DNA of 64,000 nucleotides from Ziziphus jujuba (Eukaryota > Streptophyta > Magnoliopsida > Rosales > Rhamnaceae). The stretch lies in contig NC_083383.1 in the NCBI RefSeq assembly GCF_031755915.1, positions 29,759,501 through 29,823,500 on the forward strand. The letters are read 5' to 3'. How positions within the stretch are numbered: the first letter of the stretch is position 1; each line of letters begins with the position of its first letter. The translations under genes and the position numbers were made by a program. This document shows, in pieces, positions 62,850 to 64,000 of the stretch. A model generated the notes under the pieces. That model was not told where the DNA came from, did not search any database, and saw nothing but the letters and a program-made list of their open reading frames with translations.

Positions 62850-62856
62850 CAATATA
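61803..62856 (+). promoter_or_regulatory. Upstream region and probable 5' UTR of the IDA-like gene
   Basis: Pyrimidine-rich stretches (62000-62330) precede a T/C-rich leader, and a TTATTTATACG near 62574 could serve as TATA element. A (GA)n run at 62821-62849 ends 8 bp before the start codon, as is common in plant 5' UTRs. The transcription start is not determined. Confidence 0.35.
62821..62849 (+). repeat. (GA)n microsatellite in the IDA-like 5' leader
   Basis: About 14 GA repeats directly upstream of the ATG at 62857. Length variation here could alter expression, and GAGA-type factors bind such runs. Confidence 0.9.
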
Positions 62857-63111
62857 ATGGGTACGAAACATGTAGCTCTAGTTCTGCTATGGTTGGTTTT
62901 GGTTTTGGCTCTGATTCTGGTTTTGTTTGTTGGACACAGTCACTGCTTCAGGGACACTCAGGTTTTCAAGGTGAAAACCAAATCCAAGAATGATCATGTG
63001 CCGCATAGCTTTGATGGTTTCCTTCCAAAAGGTTCGCCAATCCCACCATCTGCTCCTTCTAGGAAGTGCAATGTCATTGGCTTGGAAAGCTCATCTCACC
63101 AATCACCATGA
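62857..63111 (+). CDS. IDA-like (IDL) secreted signalling peptide precursor
   Basis: An 84-residue prepropeptide. Residues 1 to about 31 form a strong hydrophobic signal peptide (LVLLWLVLVLALILVLFVG). A basic, polar spacer follows (residues 36-50), then the conserved C-terminal motif FDGFLPKGSPIPPSAPSRKC. The PIP core PIPPSAPS with upstream LPKG identifies the INFLORESCENCE DEFICIENT IN ABSCISSION family. Its processed peptides bind HAESA/HSL receptor kinases in the cell wall space to control organ shedding and related responses. Two oddities: the position normally held by His in the K/R-H-N end reads Cys (RKCN), and about 12 residues follow the motif, as in IDL6/7-like members. The start is the first Met after the GA leader and gives a perfect signal peptide. 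Intronless, as usual for IDL genes. Confidence 0.85.
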   Translation: MGTKHVALVLLWLVLVLALILVLFVGHSHCFRDTQVFKVKTKSKNDHVPHSFDGFLPKGSPIPPSAPSRKCNVIGLESSSHQSP

Positions 63112-63160
63112 GAATATATATATATATATATATATACTTACGTATGTATAATTTTATTTT

Positions 63161-63290
63161 ACCAGGCGTAGTCGTTCAGATTATGCTGGCCGACTGCATT
63201 TTATTTCCAGTAATACAAGTCAAATACAAACGTTCAATTACTGACAGTGGGACGCAGTCGGCTAGCTTCATCTTGGAGACTACGCCTAGT
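63161..63290 (+). ncRNA. Candidate miRNA-precursor-like foldback
   Basis: Arms 63161-63197 and 63254-63290 are 37 nt each and pair over their full length with 29 Watson-Crick pairs, 3 G-U pairs and 5 mismatches. The loop is 56 nt and contains a further short stem (CCAGTAAT at 63207 with ATTACTG at 63237). The size and pairing fit plant pre-miRNA rules. It begins 50 bp after the IDL stop codon, so it may sit in that gene's 3' UTR. No known miRNA was recognised in either arm. A small MITE is the main alternative. Confidence 0.4.
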
Positions 63291-64000
63291 AGAAAGAAAT
63301 TGTGCGTATGTATACTTACAGTTTCTTTCATCATACCTGCTTTGTTGTTCTATTTTCATAGAACTACAACCAGAATTTATTGATGGGTTAACGGATATAT
63401 AAATGGAGTTTTATGGGTTTTTGTAATTTTTTTGTTTTTCCTTTCTTTTTTCTCTGATGGCTTTGTCAATATAAAACTGACCATTTATATATATATATAT
63501 ATAGTTGAACTGCAAGTTGTTAATTTTTGTGGGTATGGATGTGTGTTTTCGTCCTCAGAGAAGAGTAATATAAATTTAGTTTTCTCTCATATATAATATA
63601 GTATAGAAACAGATTTTATCAGATTAGTGGAGTATGAGAATTTTTATTTTTTATTTTTTTAGCTAACTGACGAGAAAAACTTTTGTAAAACGGAAAAGTT
63701 AAAAGGAAAAGGAAACAAAGCATTCAAAAAATTCAAGCATACATAGAATCCAGCTGCCTGTCTCTTGCGTATGAACGGTTTAAATTCTCATTTTATATTA
63801 CTCAACGTCAATGGCTCTTTTTTCCTTTATTTATTTAATTTTTTCAATTTATGTAGATATATATATATATATATATATATAAACACCAAACTTTAAGAAG
63901 GAGGAAAAAAAAAAAAAAAAAACAACAACAACAAAAGGAAGTATTATGATCATGCAAAGAAAGAAATTAGGTAATCTCCGGAATACATAATCACTTTTTT
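63291..64000. other. AT-rich sequence downstream of the IDL gene
   Basis: No gene seen. Contains (TA)n at 63487-63503 and 63857-63881, and an A-rich run near 63905. Confidence 0.6.

Noticed and set aside
63066..63383. 105-codon plus-strand frame over the IDL 3' end and the hairpin
   Set aside because: It overlaps the IDL coding region out of frame, crosses a (TA)n microsatellite and the foldback arms, and has no recognisable domain.

Overview
This is a window of a flowering-plant (eudicot-like) nuclear genome. The evidence is an AT-rich background full of (AT)n, poly-A/T and (CT/GA)n runs, intron-containing genes with GT/AG borders, plant-only protein families (S-domain lectin receptor kinase, PUB-type U-box E3 ligase, IDA-like peptide), and plant transposons (a MULE, a Ty3/gypsy element with 3-kb LTRs and an initiator-Met tRNA primer site, a TRIM piece and LINE relics). 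I cannot name the species.

Layout. Positions 1-15.4 kb hold one intact host gene, a minus-strand G-type lectin receptor kinase (2528-4945). AT-rich spacer follows, with at least four decayed LINE-type zf-RVT/RNase H relics (about 7.1, 11.2, 12.9 and 13.4-14.6 kb). From 15,468 to 49,510 lies one very large Mutator-like element (MULE). It is bounded by about 105-bp terminal inverted repeats and an exact 9-bp target-site duplication (TTGGATTTG at 15459-15467 and 49511-49519). It carries a plus-strand MuDR-type transposase with six in-frame stops and no frameshift. Convergent to that is a minus-strand gene for DUF1985 plus a Ulp1/C48 SUMO-protease domain, with three premature stops. Three clusters of short palindromes (core TCC-GCC/TCC-GGAGGA) sit upstream of, between, and upstream of these two genes.

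The MULE was later hit by a Ty3/gypsy retroelement. The insertion (18731-41043; TSD CAGA) lies in the last codons of the transposase. The retroelement is itself abnormal: LTR - (TRIM remnant, gag stub) - part LTR - pol - LTR - pol - LTR - pol - LTR, with an exact 5,707-bp repeat period and two LTR subtypes (A outside, B inside). Without the retroelement the MULE would be about 11.7 kb.

Positions 49.5-64 kb return to host sequence. They contain a complete intronless U-box ARM-type E3 ligase (52417-53658, minus), a long AT-rich spacer with small repeats and MITE-like foldbacks, and a small secreted IDA-like peptide gene (62857-63111). A striking 130-nt foldback (63161-63290) lies just downstream of that gene.

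How the parts relate: the three intact host genes look like independent signalling or ubiquitin genes. The interesting biology is the MULE/Ulp1 system with its palindromic arrays, and the amplified, mosaic retroelement nested inside it. Nearly all visible damage (premature stops and differences between repeat copies) fits C-to-T transitions, as expected for cytosine-methylated transposons.
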